A stretch of DNA of 64,000 bases from Ravibacter sp964562455 (GTDB lineage Bacteria > Bacteroidota > Bacteroidia > Cytophagales > Spirosomataceae): positions 43,381 to 107,380 of the forward strand of contig CAZLTN010000007.1 in assembly GCA_964562455.1 (NCBI GenBank), in the 5' to 3' direction. A program made the translations under genes and the position numbers. The notes under the pieces are model-generated. The model was not told the DNA's origin, did not search any database, and worked only from the letters and a program-made list of their open reading frames with translations. Positions within the stretch are counted from its first letter, which is position 1. Every line of letters begins with the position of its first letter. Shown piece after piece: positions 8,838-17,966 of this stretch.

Positions 8838-10964
8838 TTACGGAGTCTTGCGATCAGACTTATGCAGCTCTGCCGTGAATTTCCTGAAACCAGCTCTGAC
8901 ACTCGGGCTGCTGCTCAGGAATTCCCGGGATTGCATGAGTTGGTCTACAGACCTCCCGTTTATATACAAATACCGGGCTACCTGTATTCCTACCGCTTCA
9001 TCGAAATTTTTCATTTCATTATACAGCTTTTTTAAATCTCCATTGGCGTTCCCGATGAGCGTAAGCGCATATTGATTTGCGCTTTGCCATTGCTTGTCGG
9101 GGGTGGTAGCGATATAAACCGCGCCGGAAATCCCGAGGACCTTCGGCGTCCATTGAGGAAAAGAGGGCTGGTAGGGACGCGGTATCTGCCAGTACGGCTG
9201 CTTTTTTTCTCCCGGACCTGAAGCTACCGCTACCAGGAATACATCGTGGTGCGGTGTGGGGATCTGCCAGGTGTCTTCCCACTTAACGCCCGGTCGACCC
9301 GGATCGGAAATTGCTGCTTCCCGTATTTTAATCCCGTTGGCGTAGAGCGTGACTGAATCGGCTTTTGTCCAGGAAGGCCCGGATACCCGGATCGTAATGC
9401 TTGTGGAAGGGGCAGCGACGTAAATAGTGTCGCCGGCTTTTGCATTTTGATTCACTGCTATTTCGGTAAGCAGTCCGAAAGAAACCATAGTTTTGCCCAA
9501 AGTAAAATTGCCGAGAATTTGTCCTGTGGGCAGGTTGCCGGAATCGTGGTCATCGCCGTAGATATAGGTTCTGGCCTGGCCGAGCAGGTAGCGGCTTACG
9601 GTATGGGAGTCTGAAGCGCCGACTCCGGCGATGGCCTTACCGCTGTTGATGAGCCCGAACCAATCATAAACAGGTCGGAGCATATCCGACTGGAGAGCGC
9701 CTGAATTAATGAGCTCCATGGCGTTCCCCGGGATCTCCCAACCGTTTTTATGCCAGCCGGCGGAGGCTACGTGCAGGGAAGGATCGAAGGGCCTGAAGCC
9801 CGAGTGGAGATCTCTCGGATGATTGAAAACCCTGACCTTAATATTCCTATCGGCGGCAGTATTATCGGCTACCTCTTTCCAGGTGGAAGCACGGTAGTCG
9901 GGGACGGGCAGGGTATGGTCGACGGGGAAAATATTGAAATGACCTACTTTCGTGGTAAGTTCCATACCATTCACAAGCGTAAAGTACTCTTTTGCTTTGT
10001 TGCCCGGCATTTCAGTATGGAGGTCTGCATACACGTTGTGGTCGGTAATCACCGGCATTTCAATCTGCTCACCGGCGATGGTGACGATTCTTTCCGTCGT
10101 CGTCGCATCACCATGTCCGGAATAGGAGAACGTATGAATATGAGTATCGCTGCTTACCAGACCGGGCGTAGGGACTTCACGCATGATCTGCAGCGCGGCG
10201 GAGGTCTGCCGGCCTGCTTCGGTCACTACCTTCGAAGAATCAACCCCATATTCAAACCCCCGGGTAGCATATACCGTATAGGTACCGGCACGAAGAGGTA
10301 CGATCGCATGCCCGTCGGCGGTGTATACATAGCCGGTCCTGGCGGCCAGTCCGGGGCCGATACCAATCGGTACACAAACGCCTTCCGTGTTGACAATGGT
10401 AAACCGGCCTGGCATAAGTTGCTGCGTGGTCTTGTCCCTGAGCTCAAGCCTGAGAGCCGATTCTTCCAACAGACTGCCGAGCTTTCCTTTTTCAAGCGTG
10501 ATTTCACCTACGCGGATGTCGTTGACCAGGTTGGAGCCGGGAGCTTTTGCAATGGTAGCGATACGAAGTATATTATTCCCCCGGGTAAGAATTCCCCCGG
10601 GAATGTCATAGCCCGAGATCATATCCTTTTCGTCGACCTCCAGCTTCCCTACGATTGAATCGTTCACCAGTACAAGCCAATCGAGCATTACGCCGTAGTG
10701 CCTGATAAAAAGGCTGAAATCTCCTTCCGGCTCTGAAACCGGGAATACCAGGTCGAGGTGTGCGCCGTAAGGAGTTCTTCCGAAATCTTCCCATTGAGGA
10801 CCCTTTCCGTAGCGGAGATGATACTGACGCTGATCTTCAAAAACCTTCTGGGCGGAGAGGTATCCGGGAAGCAGCGTCAGGCAAAAAATCCAGAACATCC
10901 CTGCAAGGCGCGCGGCAGTTGCAGGGATGCTGAACGGAATACCGGCAAAAGGCTTCTCCTTCAT
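8838..10964 (-). CDS. Secreted CehA/McbA-type metallohydrolase (PHP domain)
   Basis: This 708-residue exported protein has an N-terminal signal, a beta-rich accessory region (about 40-260) and a PHP metal-dependent hydrolase core. The core shows SDTHIH (His275, His277) and ITDHN (Asp308, His309), consistent with a di- or trinuclear metal site. CehA/McbA members cleave carbamates or phosphoester-like bonds, but the natural substrate here is unknown. The start overlaps the SusD stop as TGATG, which supports the chosen ATG and indicates translational coupling. The alternative start is Met23 (10898). Its place in a sulfatase locus suggests action on a non-sulfate substituent of the same glycan. 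Confidence 0.82.
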   Translation of the reverse strand: MKEKPFAGIPFSIPATAARLAGMFWIFCLTLLPGYLSAQKVFEDQRQYHLRYGKGPQWEDFGRTPYGAHLDLVFPVSEPEGDFSLFIRHYGVMLDWLVLVNDSIVGKLEVDEKDMISGYDIPGGILTRGNNILRIATIAKAPGSNLVNDIRVGEITLEKGKLGSLLEESALRLELRDKTTQQLMPGRFTIVNTEGVCVPIGIGPGLAARTGYVYTADGHAIVPLRAGTYTVYATRGFEYGVDSSKVVTEAGRQTSAALQIMREVPTPGLVSSDTHIHTFSYSGHGDATTTERIVTIAGEQIEMPVITDHNVYADLHTEMPGNKAKEYFTLVNGMELTTKVGHFNIFPVDHTLPVPDYRASTWKEVADNTAADRNIKVRVFNHPRDLHSGFRPFDPSLHVASAGWHKNGWEIPGNAMELINSGALQSDMLRPVYDWFGLINSGKAIAGVGASDSHTVSRYLLGQARTYIYGDDHDSGNLPTGQILGNFTLGKTMVSFGLLTEIAVNQNAKAGDTIYVAAPSTSITIRVSGPSWTKADSVTLYANGIKIREAAISDPGRPGVKWEDTWQIPTPHHDVFLVAVASGPGEKKQPYWQIPRPYQPSFPQWTPKVLGISGAVYIATTPDKQWQSANQYALTLIGNANGDLKKLYNEMKNFDEAVGIQVARYLYINGRSVDQLMQSREFLSSSPSVRAGFRKFTAELHKSDRKTP

Positions 10965-12424
10965 CAGGGATTCTGAACAAGGTTGGGGTTTAATACAATT
11001 TCCTGCTGCGGTATGTAATATACTACCCTCGGATCGGAGGGACTAATAATCTGGGTGGTTTCCCCACTTAAAAGATGGTAGCCCGGGTAATTGCGTACCA
11101 GGCTGCGGTTGTTCCGGAACAGGTCGAATTTCCGCTGGCATTCAAAGGCGAGTTCAATCCGTTTTTCCTCAAGAACTACGTCGAGAACAGAATCATGGCC
11201 TTTCAGATCTGAGACGCCGTATAGCGCCGCTCCGGTCAGTCCGGCTCTTTTACGTATTACATTGACATCGTCCAGTGCTTTTTCGTTTTCGCCCAGGTGT
11301 GCATACGCCTCAGCCCTGATGAGGTACATTTCGGCCAGACGCATGTAGACCGGGGAGCTCAGCGTCTGGATACCGTCCTGCCCGGAATACTTATAGATGA
11401 AATATTTAGGGATACCGTTACGGGTTGCAAGGACTTGGTTGCCTGCCGCATCGGTAACATAGATAGCCTGGCTGAAGCTATGCCGGACATCTTCAGGGTA
11501 CTTATCAAGAACTGCCCGGTAGGTTTCGGATGTATAAATCTCTCCCCAGCCCAACCCGTTGGTACCGTCGTACATAGAACCTATAGCAGCTTTGGCGCGA
11601 TCGTCGCTTACAGTATGTTTGATTGCAAAAATCGTCTCGGGGTTTTGCTCGTTTGCGATCGTAAAGTACTTTTTATAGGTTTCCGTGTTTGCAAGCGTGT
11701 ACCTTTTAGAGTTAATAACCTTGCCGGCATAGGCGATTGCATTCTGGTAGTCGCCTTTGAAAAGGTATACCCTGGACAACAGCGCCTGAGCCACTTCTTT
11801 TGACGCAAAGCTGCTGTTTTTTGCCGATTGCATCAATCCCTCGGCTTTCCCGAGATCATCGATCACCCGGGCATATACTTCCGCAACCGAGCTCCTGGGC
11901 GGCAAAGCCGAAGTTTCGGTGTCTGTCCGTATCATTACACCCGGGTTTTTCCCTTCATTCTGGGTGTAAGGCCTGCCAAAAAAGTTAACCAGATCAAAAT
12001 GAATCATGGCCCTCAGGTAATAGTTTTCTCCAAGCAGCTGATCACTTTCAGCGCCCTGGCCTTCGGTTACATTTTCTATTACTTTGTTCACACCATAGAT
12101 GGCCTCGTAAGCTTTGCGCCAGAAGCCATTGGTGGGCCCCATAGATTCCAGGTGCCGGTAGTTATAGGCGTAAAAGAGGTTGTCGCCGGTTGCCCCGCTC
12201 AACGTTATGTTGTCGCTCGGGTATTCGGCCAGCTGATGGTAGAACCTGGTATAATTGGCATGTTTTATGATACTGTAATTACCCAGGGTAGCGGTGCGTA
12301 TACCTTCGATTGTCGTCATCATCGTTTCAGCATCTTTCCCGTTGTAGGGTTCCAGGGAGAGTTCGCATGAAACCATGATGGAGGCTATCGCCGTAAGCAT
12401 GGAAATTTTTATGAATGCTTTCAT
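10964..12424 (-). CDS. SusD/RagB-family nutrient-binding outer membrane lipoprotein
   Basis: This is a surface-exposed lipoprotein that captures ligand and lids the SusC channel. The signal peptide ends at MVSC, a lipobox. Alpha-helical TPR-like SusD repeats and the typical C-terminus follow. I set the start at 12424, 19 bases after the SusC stop. A longer frame back to 12520 would add 32 residues inside the SusC coding end and spoil the signal peptide. The mature length of about 470 residues is usual. It is paired with the SusC immediately upstream. Confidence 0.93.
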   Translation of the reverse strand: MKAFIKISMLTAIASIMVSCELSLEPYNGKDAETMMTTIEGIRTATLGNYSIIKHANYTRFYHQLAEYPSDNITLSGATGDNLFYAYNYRHLESMGPTNGFWRKAYEAIYGVNKVIENVTEGQGAESDQLLGENYYLRAMIHFDLVNFFGRPYTQNEGKNPGVMIRTDTETSALPPRSSVAEVYARVIDDLGKAEGLMQSAKNSSFASKEVAQALLSRVYLFKGDYQNAIAYAGKVINSKRYTLANTETYKKYFTIANEQNPETIFAIKHTVSDDRAKAAIGSMYDGTNGLGWGEIYTSETYRAVLDKYPEDVRHSFSQAIYVTDAAGNQVLATRNGIPKYFIYKYSGQDGIQTLSSPVYMRLAEMYLIRAEAYAHLGENEKALDDVNVIRKRAGLTGAALYGVSDLKGHDSVLDVVLEEKRIELAFECQRKFDLFRNNRSLVRNYPGYHLLSGETTQIISPSDPRVVYYIPQQEIVLNPNLVQNP

Positions 12425-12443
12425 CTGTAGATTCTTTATGAAA

Positions 12444-15400
12444 TTAGAAGCCGATATTGATGCCGAACAATAGTTTTCTGTTATTGAAGTATTTGGCGAG
12501 AGCTGCCGTGCCATTCTCAAAACCCACTTCCGGGTCCATTCCCGTGAACTTTGTCCAGGTATAAAGATTATCGCCGGTTCCGTAAATGGTCAGCTGACTG
12601 ATTCCGAGTCTTTGGATAAGCTGTTGGGGAATCTGGTAGCTAAGCCTTACGTTTCGCAGCCGGATATAGCTGGCGTCCTGTAGAAAACGGGAAGACGCTT
12701 TACTGGAGTTCAGGTTTCCGCCCAGGATCGCTTTCGGATGGGTGGCAATATCCCCGGGTTTTTGCCACCACGATTCCCCCGGTCTCAGGACTACGCTGTT
12801 GACGGTCGGATAGGCTCCGTCGGCTCCCAGGTTTTCACGAAGACTTTCATAGACGTCGGCGCCTTTGACAAATGCAATCAGGATGTCCAGCGAAATGCCT
12901 TTGTATTGCAGTGAGTTATTGAGCCCGCCGGTAAAATCGGGAATACTTTTTCCGACGATCTGGCGGGTCGCTTCATTGTAGTTTGAGGTGTTTTCGCGTT
13001 TGGTAACCGCACCTGACTCATCGTAGGTCAGTTTCTCCCAGAGAGGGGATCCTGTCTGTGGGTCGACCCCAACCCATTTCTGCATAAACCATGTACCCAG
13101 CGGCTGTCCTACTATGACCCGCTTGGTACCGAGATCGATGTCCTGGTTTTTGTACAGCTCTATTACCCGGTTCTGATTGAACCCGATATTAAAGTTGGTT
13201 TCCCAGGTAAAGTTTTTACCGGAGATATTGGTAGATGTGATATCGATTTCCACGCCTTTGTTCCTGACGTGTCCTATGTTCTGTATCTGGGAAGGAAAAC
13301 CGGCGGCAGAGGAGAGAGGGACGTCGAACAGCAGATTTTTCGTATCCCGCTGGTAGATATCCAGGGCCAGGATGATCCTGTTGATCAGGCCTGCGTTCAA
13401 CCCGAAGTTGCTCGTGTACGCTTTTTCCCATGTGAGATCGGGATTGGATAACCGGGCGGGGACAGCGGCCGAAGTGCCGGCATATTGCTGGGAGAAAGAA
13501 TACAATCCCCTTGTAATAAAATCGGCGATATTGGCATTTCCCGTGGTACCGTAGCTACCGCGCACTTTGAGAAGAGTCAGCACCGGGTTTCCCGTCAGGA
13601 AGCTCTCGTTGGAAAGTATCCACGAACCGCCTGCAGCCCAGAAATTCCCGTACTGGTTGCGTTGCCCGAATTTGGAAGAACCGTCGCGTCTGAATGAACC
13701 TGTCAGGAAATATTTGTTTGCGAAGCTGTAATCGGCCTGACTGAAATACGAGTTGAAGGTGCTCTTATATTTGGAGCCTCCGGCGCTTACCGGAACGGCA
13801 GCGACATCCATTATATGAAGGCCTGAAGGGACTCCGCCCCCACTGCTCAGGCTATTATCGCCGTAGTTGCTCTGAAACTCCAATCCGATCAGCCCGCTCA
13901 ACGAATGATGACCCCAGGATTGTTGCGCTTTCAGCAGGTTGGAGTTCAGGAGAGACTGTGTATAGTTAAAATTATTGGTAAGCAAGCCGTTTCTCAGTCC
14001 GCCGGTAAGTGTCCTTGGGTCGTCATATATCTCGGACCTGGAGTTGCCGATGTCTACACGGTTTGTGCTGGAAAAGCTGAGAAAGCTGTTGATGTCGTAA
14101 TTAAGCACAAAATCCCCCTGCACTCCTGAAGAGCGTGCGATGCTGTAGTTGTACTGCATGGGAAAAAGGAAATTGAAACGGTCTCTTCCAAACCAGTCGG
14201 CTTCTGTGCCGATCCTTATGCTTCCATCCGGGTTGTAAGGATAATCGGTAGGAAGGTTATAAAATGTCGTCCAGGCGCCGCCCCGTTCTCCGGAATAATC
14301 ATAAGTAGTATAGTCCATCCTTCCGTTCAGCCGGCCTGAAATGCTGATCTTATCGTTAATCTGGTGAAACAGATTCATACGGACATTGAAACGCTTGTAG
14401 TCCGAAGTTGTGATGTTCCCTTTTTCATCATAGTAGTTTCCGCCTACATAAAATCTTGTTTTCTCGTTGCCTCCGGACGCCGACAATTCGTAGTTCTGAG
14501 TGAGCCCTTTGCGGTATACCAGATCGCTCCAGTCCGTATCATGCTCCAGTAGGCTGGAAGGGAAATTGATGTTCAGATAGGCGTCCGGCGAAGTCGGAAA
14601 TTTTTTCGATGTAAGCCAGGCGTTGATTTCTTCTGCTGAAGGGTTCGGGTTAGTTTTGCTCAGCTCTGCGATATAGGAGGCCCGCTTTCCTTCATAATCT
14701 TCTGTATACATCGGGAGCGTATAGTCGTAGTACTGACGGGTATTCATCATTCTGAACTTTCCTGTCAGCACGCTGCTCGTACCGATAGCGGTATTGAGAT
14801 TAATCCGGGTTTTCCCCGATTTTCCGGTTTTGGTAGTGATGACGATGACCCCATTCGCCGCCCTTGATCCGTACAAACCTGTTGCAGCGGCGTCTTTCAG
14901 CACTGTGACAGACTCTATGTCATTGGGGTTAGCAGTGCCTCCGATCACCCCGTCGACTACATACAACGGGTCTGCTCCGGCGGAGATAGTCCCGGTTCCC
15001 CTTATCCTGACAGCAGGCGCTGCCCCCGGTTGCCCGCTCGCAGATGACACGACGACACCCGGAGCTTTCCCCTGGAGCATATTGCCCAGGTTCGGGGTCG
15101 TCACTCCTTTAAGTTTTTCCGCATTAATAACAGAAACCGAACTGGAAAGCTGGCTTGCATTTTTAGAGCTGTACCCCACGACCACCACCTCCTCCAGGCT
15201 TTTTTCATCTACTTTCAACTCTATATCGATGGAAGACCTGGCCCCCACTTCAATTTCCTGCGTCAGGTACCCTACGAACGAAAAGATCAGCGTATTCCCG
15301 TCGTCCGGCACCGTCAGCTCGTAGCTCCCGTTCGTATCGCTAATGGTACCTCTTTGCGTACCCTTCAGTACCACGTTTACCCCTGGCAGGCCTTCCCCTT

Positions 15401-15857
15401 TCTCATCGGTCACTTTTCCTTTTACGGTCCGATCGATTGCTGCAGGCCTTTCTGCCGATACCGGCATTTCCGAAAAAGAACTTTTTTCTTCTTCCCCGAC
15501 ACTCAACAGAATCCGGTTACGCACAATTTTATAAGTAACCTTGTCCGGACTGAAGAGCTCGTCGAGGGTTTCGGCCATACTTTTATTGACGACATTCAGT
15601 GTAACTTTCCGCTTCAGAGGTACTAACCTTGATGTATATACGAATTTTACATTTGTCTTTTGCTCCAGGTGCGAGAGCACCGTTTTGATATCGGTATCGA
15701 CAAGCCGGACAGACACCGGCTTCATCAGCAATTCCTGGGCAGTGGCTTCGTATCCGCCGTAGGTATAGGCCGCAGTCAGCAGCATGATCGAAAACTGGAC
15801 AATCGAAACCTTCATAATCGTACTCCAGGGAGCTATGAATTTTCTTGTTTTTTCCAT
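12444..15857 (-). CDS. SusC/RagA-family TonB-linked outer membrane protein
   Basis: This is a complete 1137-residue TonB-dependent transporter. In order: an N-terminal signal region (about 1-40), an STN domain (about 45-120), a carboxypeptidase-regulatory-like sandwich (about 145-215), the SLEEVVVVGYSS linker, a plug with RIRGTGTISAGADPLYVVDG, and a barrel ending in FGINIGF, a typical outer-membrane C-terminal aromatic. The STN domain implies signalling through the FecR encoded just upstream. It forms a pair with the SusD gene 19 bases downstream. The attached sulfatases suggest a sulfated ligand. Confidence 0.95.
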   Translation of the reverse strand: MEKTRKFIAPWSTIMKVSIVQFSIMLLTAAYTYGGYEATAQELLMKPVSVRLVDTDIKTVLSHLEQKTNVKFVYTSRLVPLKRKVTLNVVNKSMAETLDELFSPDKVTYKIVRNRILLSVGEEEKSSFSEMPVSAERPAAIDRTVKGKVTDEKGEGLPGVNVVLKGTQRGTISDTNGSYELTVPDDGNTLIFSFVGYLTQEIEVGARSSIDIELKVDEKSLEEVVVVGYSSKNASQLSSSVSVINAEKLKGVTTPNLGNMLQGKAPGVVVSSASGQPGAAPAVRIRGTGTISAGADPLYVVDGVIGGTANPNDIESVTVLKDAAATGLYGSRAANGVIVITTKTGKSGKTRINLNTAIGTSSVLTGKFRMMNTRQYYDYTLPMYTEDYEGKRASYIAELSKTNPNPSAEEINAWLTSKKFPTSPDAYLNINFPSSLLEHDTDWSDLVYRKGLTQNYELSASGGNEKTRFYVGGNYYDEKGNITTSDYKRFNVRMNLFHQINDKISISGRLNGRMDYTTYDYSGERGGAWTTFYNLPTDYPYNPDGSIRIGTEADWFGRDRFNFLFPMQYNYSIARSSGVQGDFVLNYDINSFLSFSSTNRVDIGNSRSEIYDDPRTLTGGLRNGLLTNNFNYTQSLLNSNLLKAQQSWGHHSLSGLIGLEFQSNYGDNSLSSGGGVPSGLHIMDVAAVPVSAGGSKYKSTFNSYFSQADYSFANKYFLTGSFRRDGSSKFGQRNQYGNFWAAGGSWILSNESFLTGNPVLTLLKVRGSYGTTGNANIADFITRGLYSFSQQYAGTSAAVPARLSNPDLTWEKAYTSNFGLNAGLINRIILALDIYQRDTKNLLFDVPLSSAAGFPSQIQNIGHVRNKGVEIDITSTNISGKNFTWETNFNIGFNQNRVIELYKNQDIDLGTKRVIVGQPLGTWFMQKWVGVDPQTGSPLWEKLTYDESGAVTKRENTSNYNEATRQIVGKSIPDFTGGLNNSLQYKGISLDILIAFVKGADVYESLRENLGADGAYPTVNSVVLRPGESWWQKPGDIATHPKAILGGNLNSSKASSRFLQDASYIRLRNVRLSYQIPQQLIQRLGISQLTIYGTGDNLYTWTKFTGMDPEVGFENGTAALAKYFNNRKLLFGINIGF

Positions 15858-15905
15858 TATTTTGTTTTGTTGGATCTTGGACGATTTGACAAAATGCTCC
15901 TGTTT

Positions 15906-15978
15906 CCTTTTTCTTCAAAAAAGGATAAGCCGGTATCAGCCGGGGGAGCTCTACCGGGGATGTCGCAACCATCCCCGG
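15906..15978 (-). other. Two hairpins in the fecR-susC leader
   Basis: In the 170-base gap between FecR and SusC, the minus-strand transcript can form a 9-bp perfect stem (CCGGGGATG with CATCCCCGG, 15954-15978). A second stem (CCTTTTT with AAAAAGG, 15906-15924) lies nearer the SusC start. Neither is followed by a U-run in the sense direction, so simple termination is unlikely. mRNA stabilisation or processing between regulator and transporter is the more natural reading. Confidence 0.4.
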
Positions 15979-16028
15979 TTTGCAGCTAATTTTCTGATTT
16001 GGAAATCTATTGCATACGTTTTGATTTT

Positions 16029-17096
16029 TTAAGGTTTGGAATCTGGTCTTGACGGGCCGCCGCATCCACCTCCCGAAAGAAGTATAGAGCTGCCGGTAAT
16101 TTCATATTTTGCATTTAAAACGGCGCCGATGATCTCCATCTTGCCGTAAAGATTCTCCGACGATACATCTGCCGTGACCGGGCAGTCCAGCATTTTGTCT
16201 TCGCTGAGCGTAATTTCAACGCCATATGCTTTTTCCAGCTTGCCGAGAACCTCGCTCAGGGGCGTTTCGTCGAAGTTAAAATCGCCCGGCTTGATGTGTT
16301 TTTCACTCCCCGGCACCATCACCGGGTTTTCAACAAGGCCGGTTACGTAATGATCGGAATTGCTGAAAAACGTAACCTTTTTGTTAGGGGTCAGGACAAT
16401 CCGGTTCTCTCTTTCAGAGTCGCCCGCACCCTGTTTTTTCGCTCCCGATTTCTCGACGATCACTTTTCCTGTTACAACGGCAACTTCCGTTCCGCCGGTT
16501 TCTGCAATCGACCTGATACTGAAGCTGGTGCCGAGAACGCGGGTTAGTACAGCGCCCGAATAAGCCATAAAGGGCCTCGCAGGATCTTTGGTCACGTCGA
16601 AGAAACCGTTTCCTTCCAGGTATACAACCCTGGAGTCGTTGTCGAAAGATTGCGGATGGCGAAGCCTGGCTCCCGGCTCAAGTGTAACCTTGCTACCGTC
16701 AGGCAGGAAAATGTCTTTTGCCATGCTGCCGCTATTGACGTCTTCAAGCCAGTTGGTACCGGTATTGTAATGAACTTCCTCCGTGAAACTGCGTTCCGAA
16801 GATCCGGTACCTGAAAAATAAAATGCAGTTCCGGCCAGGATCAGCACAGCAGCTACCTTCCAAATCCCTTTTTTCCACCAGCGCGCAGGTCGGGGCGGTA
16901 AATCGTACCCGGCAGAATATTCCCTCCCTTCGATAATTCCCGACCAGATCCGCTTCCCGATTTCTTCCTTCCCGTTTTTTTCGACAGGATCCTTATGAAT
17001 GGAATTATACCAGACATCGATCGTATCTTTCATACGACCAGGCAGGGTCCCTTCCTTGTACCTTTTTAAGAGTTTGATAAATCCCCTTGTCAACAT
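16029..17096 (-). CDS. FecR family anti-sigma factor
   Basis: This is the transmembrane anti-sigma regulator for the sulfatase locus. From 17096 it has 355 residues: a cytoplasmic start typical of the family (LLKRYKEGTLP), one membrane helix (about 78-95), a periplasmic FecR domain and a C-terminal DUF4974 domain. It ends in a Cys/Gly-rich tail. I prefer ATG 17096 over 17144 because the extra 16 residues do not look like the family. It lies 155 bases after its sigma gene and 171 before the SusC start. Confidence 0.9.
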   Translation of the reverse strand: MLTRGFIKLLKRYKEGTLPGRMKDTIDVWYNSIHKDPVEKNGKEEIGKRIWSGIIEGREYSAGYDLPPRPARWWKKGIWKVAAVLILAGTAFYFSGTGSSERSFTEEVHYNTGTNWLEDVNSGSMAKDIFLPDGSKVTLEPGARLRHPQSFDNDSRVVYLEGNGFFDVTKDPARPFMAYSGAVLTRVLGTSFSIRSIAETGGTEVAVVTGKVIVEKSGAKKQGAGDSERENRIVLTPNKKVTFFSNSDHYVTGLVENPVMVPGSEKHIKPGDFNFDETPLSEVLGKLEKAYGVEITLSEDKMLDCPVTADVSSENLYGKMEIIGAVLNAKYEITGSSILLSGGGCGGPSRPDSKP

Positions 17097-17251
17097 ACGC
17101 TTTATCACTAAACTGCCATAAAGTCGTCTCCCGGGGGGAATCACCGCAATGCGTCCGATAAAATATTTGAAATATTATATAGAACGGACGATTTAAGTAA
17201 ATTTTCCTTGAAATATTCAAGCAAAAGAAAGGTGCCAGGCGTACTGTCGCT

Positions 17252-17848
17252 TTACCAGAGGAGCCAAAGGTCGTTAGTCAACAGAAAAAGCACCACGAGG
17301 AAATCCTGCAGGTACACTTTCATGGTCCGCAGGGCGTGTGTAATATGATATTCAACAGTACGTACGGGTATATCGAGCAAGGTTGAGATCTCCCGGGCCG
17401 ATAACTGGTCGATTCGGTTAAGCCTGAATATTTCGCCGGTTTTTTCAGGTAGCAGACCAAGTCCTTCATGAATCGCCGAATAGAGCTCGTTATAAGCCAG
17501 CTCCTCCTCCGGGTCGAGCTTATCCTTATCCGTAAAACGGATTGTTTGAGAAGACTCTTCGTGGTGTTTTCTGATCAAACTGGCGCGGATAACATCGATG
17601 ACCCGGTTCCGGGCAGCACGGAACAGGTACGATTCAAGGCGATCGATCATAATATTTTCCCGGCGCTTCCAGAGGTCGATAAAAATATCCTGCACGATTT
17701 CCTCCGCCATTTCCTGGAATTCGATCTTGTGTACCGTGTAGTGATAAAGCTTATGCCAATAACGTTCATATAACGCCTGGAATGCATGCTCATCCCCTTG
17801 GGCCAAATGTTGCAAAAGCTCTGCATCGGTCACAAGTGTTCCATGCAT
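17252..17848 (-). CDS. ECF RNA polymerase sigma-70 factor, FecI-like
   Basis: This is the sigma factor at the head of the sulfatase locus. Region 2 (EMAEEIVQDIFIDLWKRRENI) and the region 4 helix-turn-helix (LSAREISTLLDIPVRTVEYHI) are clear. The start at 17848 (198 residues) has GGAG about 8 bases upstream. A longer frame to 18019 would run through the divergent argB start and is rejected. The last 16 residues are strongly hydrophobic (FLVVLFLLTNDLWLLW), a feature seen in a number of Bacteroidota FecI-like factors, possibly for membrane or FecR contact. Confidence 0.9.
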   Translation of the reverse strand: MHGTLVTDAELLQHLAQGDEHAFQALYERYWHKLYHYTVHKIEFQEMAEEIVQDIFIDLWKRRENIMIDRLESYLFRAARNRVIDVIRASLIRKHHEESSQTIRFTDKDKLDPEEELAYNELYSAIHEGLGLLPEKTGEIFRLNRIDQLSAREISTLLDIPVRTVEYHITHALRTMKVYLQDFLVVLFLLTNDLWLLW

Positions 17849-17966
17849 ATTATACTCTCCTGTTGTTTTTGCACAATATTCAAGATAAAATATTAAAAAT
17901 ACAAAGAGGTGCGGGGGCGGATGTACCTTGTTATTAATAACTTCACGGCTCCGAAACAAGAAGAAA

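Noticed and set aside
12425..12520. Longer start for the SusD gene
   Set aside because: The added residues lie in the SusC coding end and would destroy the lipoprotein signal peptide.
17930..17941. Palindrome GTTATTAATAAC before argB as an ArgR box
   Set aside because: It does not match the known ARG-box pattern and is short and A/T-rich; no arginine regulator is in view.
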